DNA from: Thermodesulfobacteriota bacterium
GTDB lineage: Bacteria > Desulfobacterota > Desulfocorpusculales > Desulfocorpusculum
Length of the DNA stretch: 5,922 nt
Assembly (NCBI GenBank): GCA_028275295.1
Contig: JAPWUY010000139.1
Location: 1 to 5,922 of the forward strand
Reading direction: 5' to 3'
Below the pieces are notes generated by a model. It had not been told where the DNA came from. It saw only the letters and a program-made list of their open reading frames with translations, and made no database searches. Position 1 is the first letter of the stretch. Every line of letters begins with the position of its first letter. Positions 5,881 to 5,922 of the stretch are shown here, one piece after another. The position numbers and the translations under genes are program-made.

Positions 5881-5922
5881 GGGAAAACCCGGTTCCCCGT
5901 CGGGCCGGGCTCCGCACGCCCG
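5881..5922. other. GC-rich inverted repeats at the right edge, identity unresolved
   Basis: After htpX no gene is recognised. This stretch holds GGG-AAAA-CCC (5881-5890), CCCGG/CCGGG (5888-5892 with 5905-5909) and CGGGC/GCCCG (5906-5910 with 5918-5922). The density of pairing could mean part of a structured RNA on either strand, cut by the edge. I could not match it to a known RNA family. Confidence 0.3.

Noticed and set aside
5858..5922. Cobalamin riboswitch, RNase P RNA, tmRNA, SRP RNA or a CRISPR repeat at the right edge
   Set aside because: Short resemblances such as GGTTCCCC or CGGGCTCC exist, but the conserved cores of these RNAs are absent, and no repeated unit with spacers is seen.
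1..5922. tRNA genes, insertion sequences, CRISPR array, phage genes
   Set aside because: No tRNA T-arm consensus, no transposase, no terminal inverted repeats and no regular repeat array was found; all long coding stretches are accounted for by six genes.

Overview
The window (5922 bp, GC-rich, frequent AGG arginine and ATA isoleucine codons) is ordinary bacterial chromosome with strong AGGAGG-type ribosome binding sites and tight gene spacing. Cytochrome bd oxidase beside rubrerythrin and an Fe-S type Rrf2 regulator suggests an anaerobe or microaerophile that must handle traces of oxygen. The codon habits resemble thermophilic anaerobes such as Synergistota, but the taxon cannot be fixed from this sequence.

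Left part, minus strand (read from 3274 down to 1): a promoter with a perfect TTGACA -35 box drives an Rrf2-family regulator, then cydA, cydB and a rubrerythrin cut by the left edge. Gaps are 35, 15 and 49 nt, so this looks like one operon. A 25-bp imperfect palindrome at 3228-3252 overlaps the -10 box and start site and is the obvious candidate operator for the regulator. The set reads as an oxygen, peroxide or NO defence unit: cytochrome bd removes O2 at the membrane, rubrerythrin removes peroxide in the cytoplasm, and the Rrf2 protein probably senses the stress through a Cys-ligated cluster.

Middle, plus strand (3329-4744): a divergent promoter and a 447-residue membrane permease of the ArsB/NhaD/SLC13 (ion transporter) superfamily, substrate unknown.

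Right part, plus strand (4745-5810): directly after the permease stop codon come a sigma70-like promoter, a yybP-ykoY (Mn2+-sensing) riboswitch aptamer, an intrinsic terminator whose left arm is the 3' strand of aptamer helix P1, and htpX, a membrane zinc metalloprotease. The layout predicts that Mn2+ turns htpX on. This is the most interesting feature here, because the class is best known for controlling Mn exporters and TerC-type membrane proteins rather than a protease. The last 110 nt hold purine-rich sequence and GC-rich hairpins, possibly the terminator of a minus-strand gene beyond the right edge.
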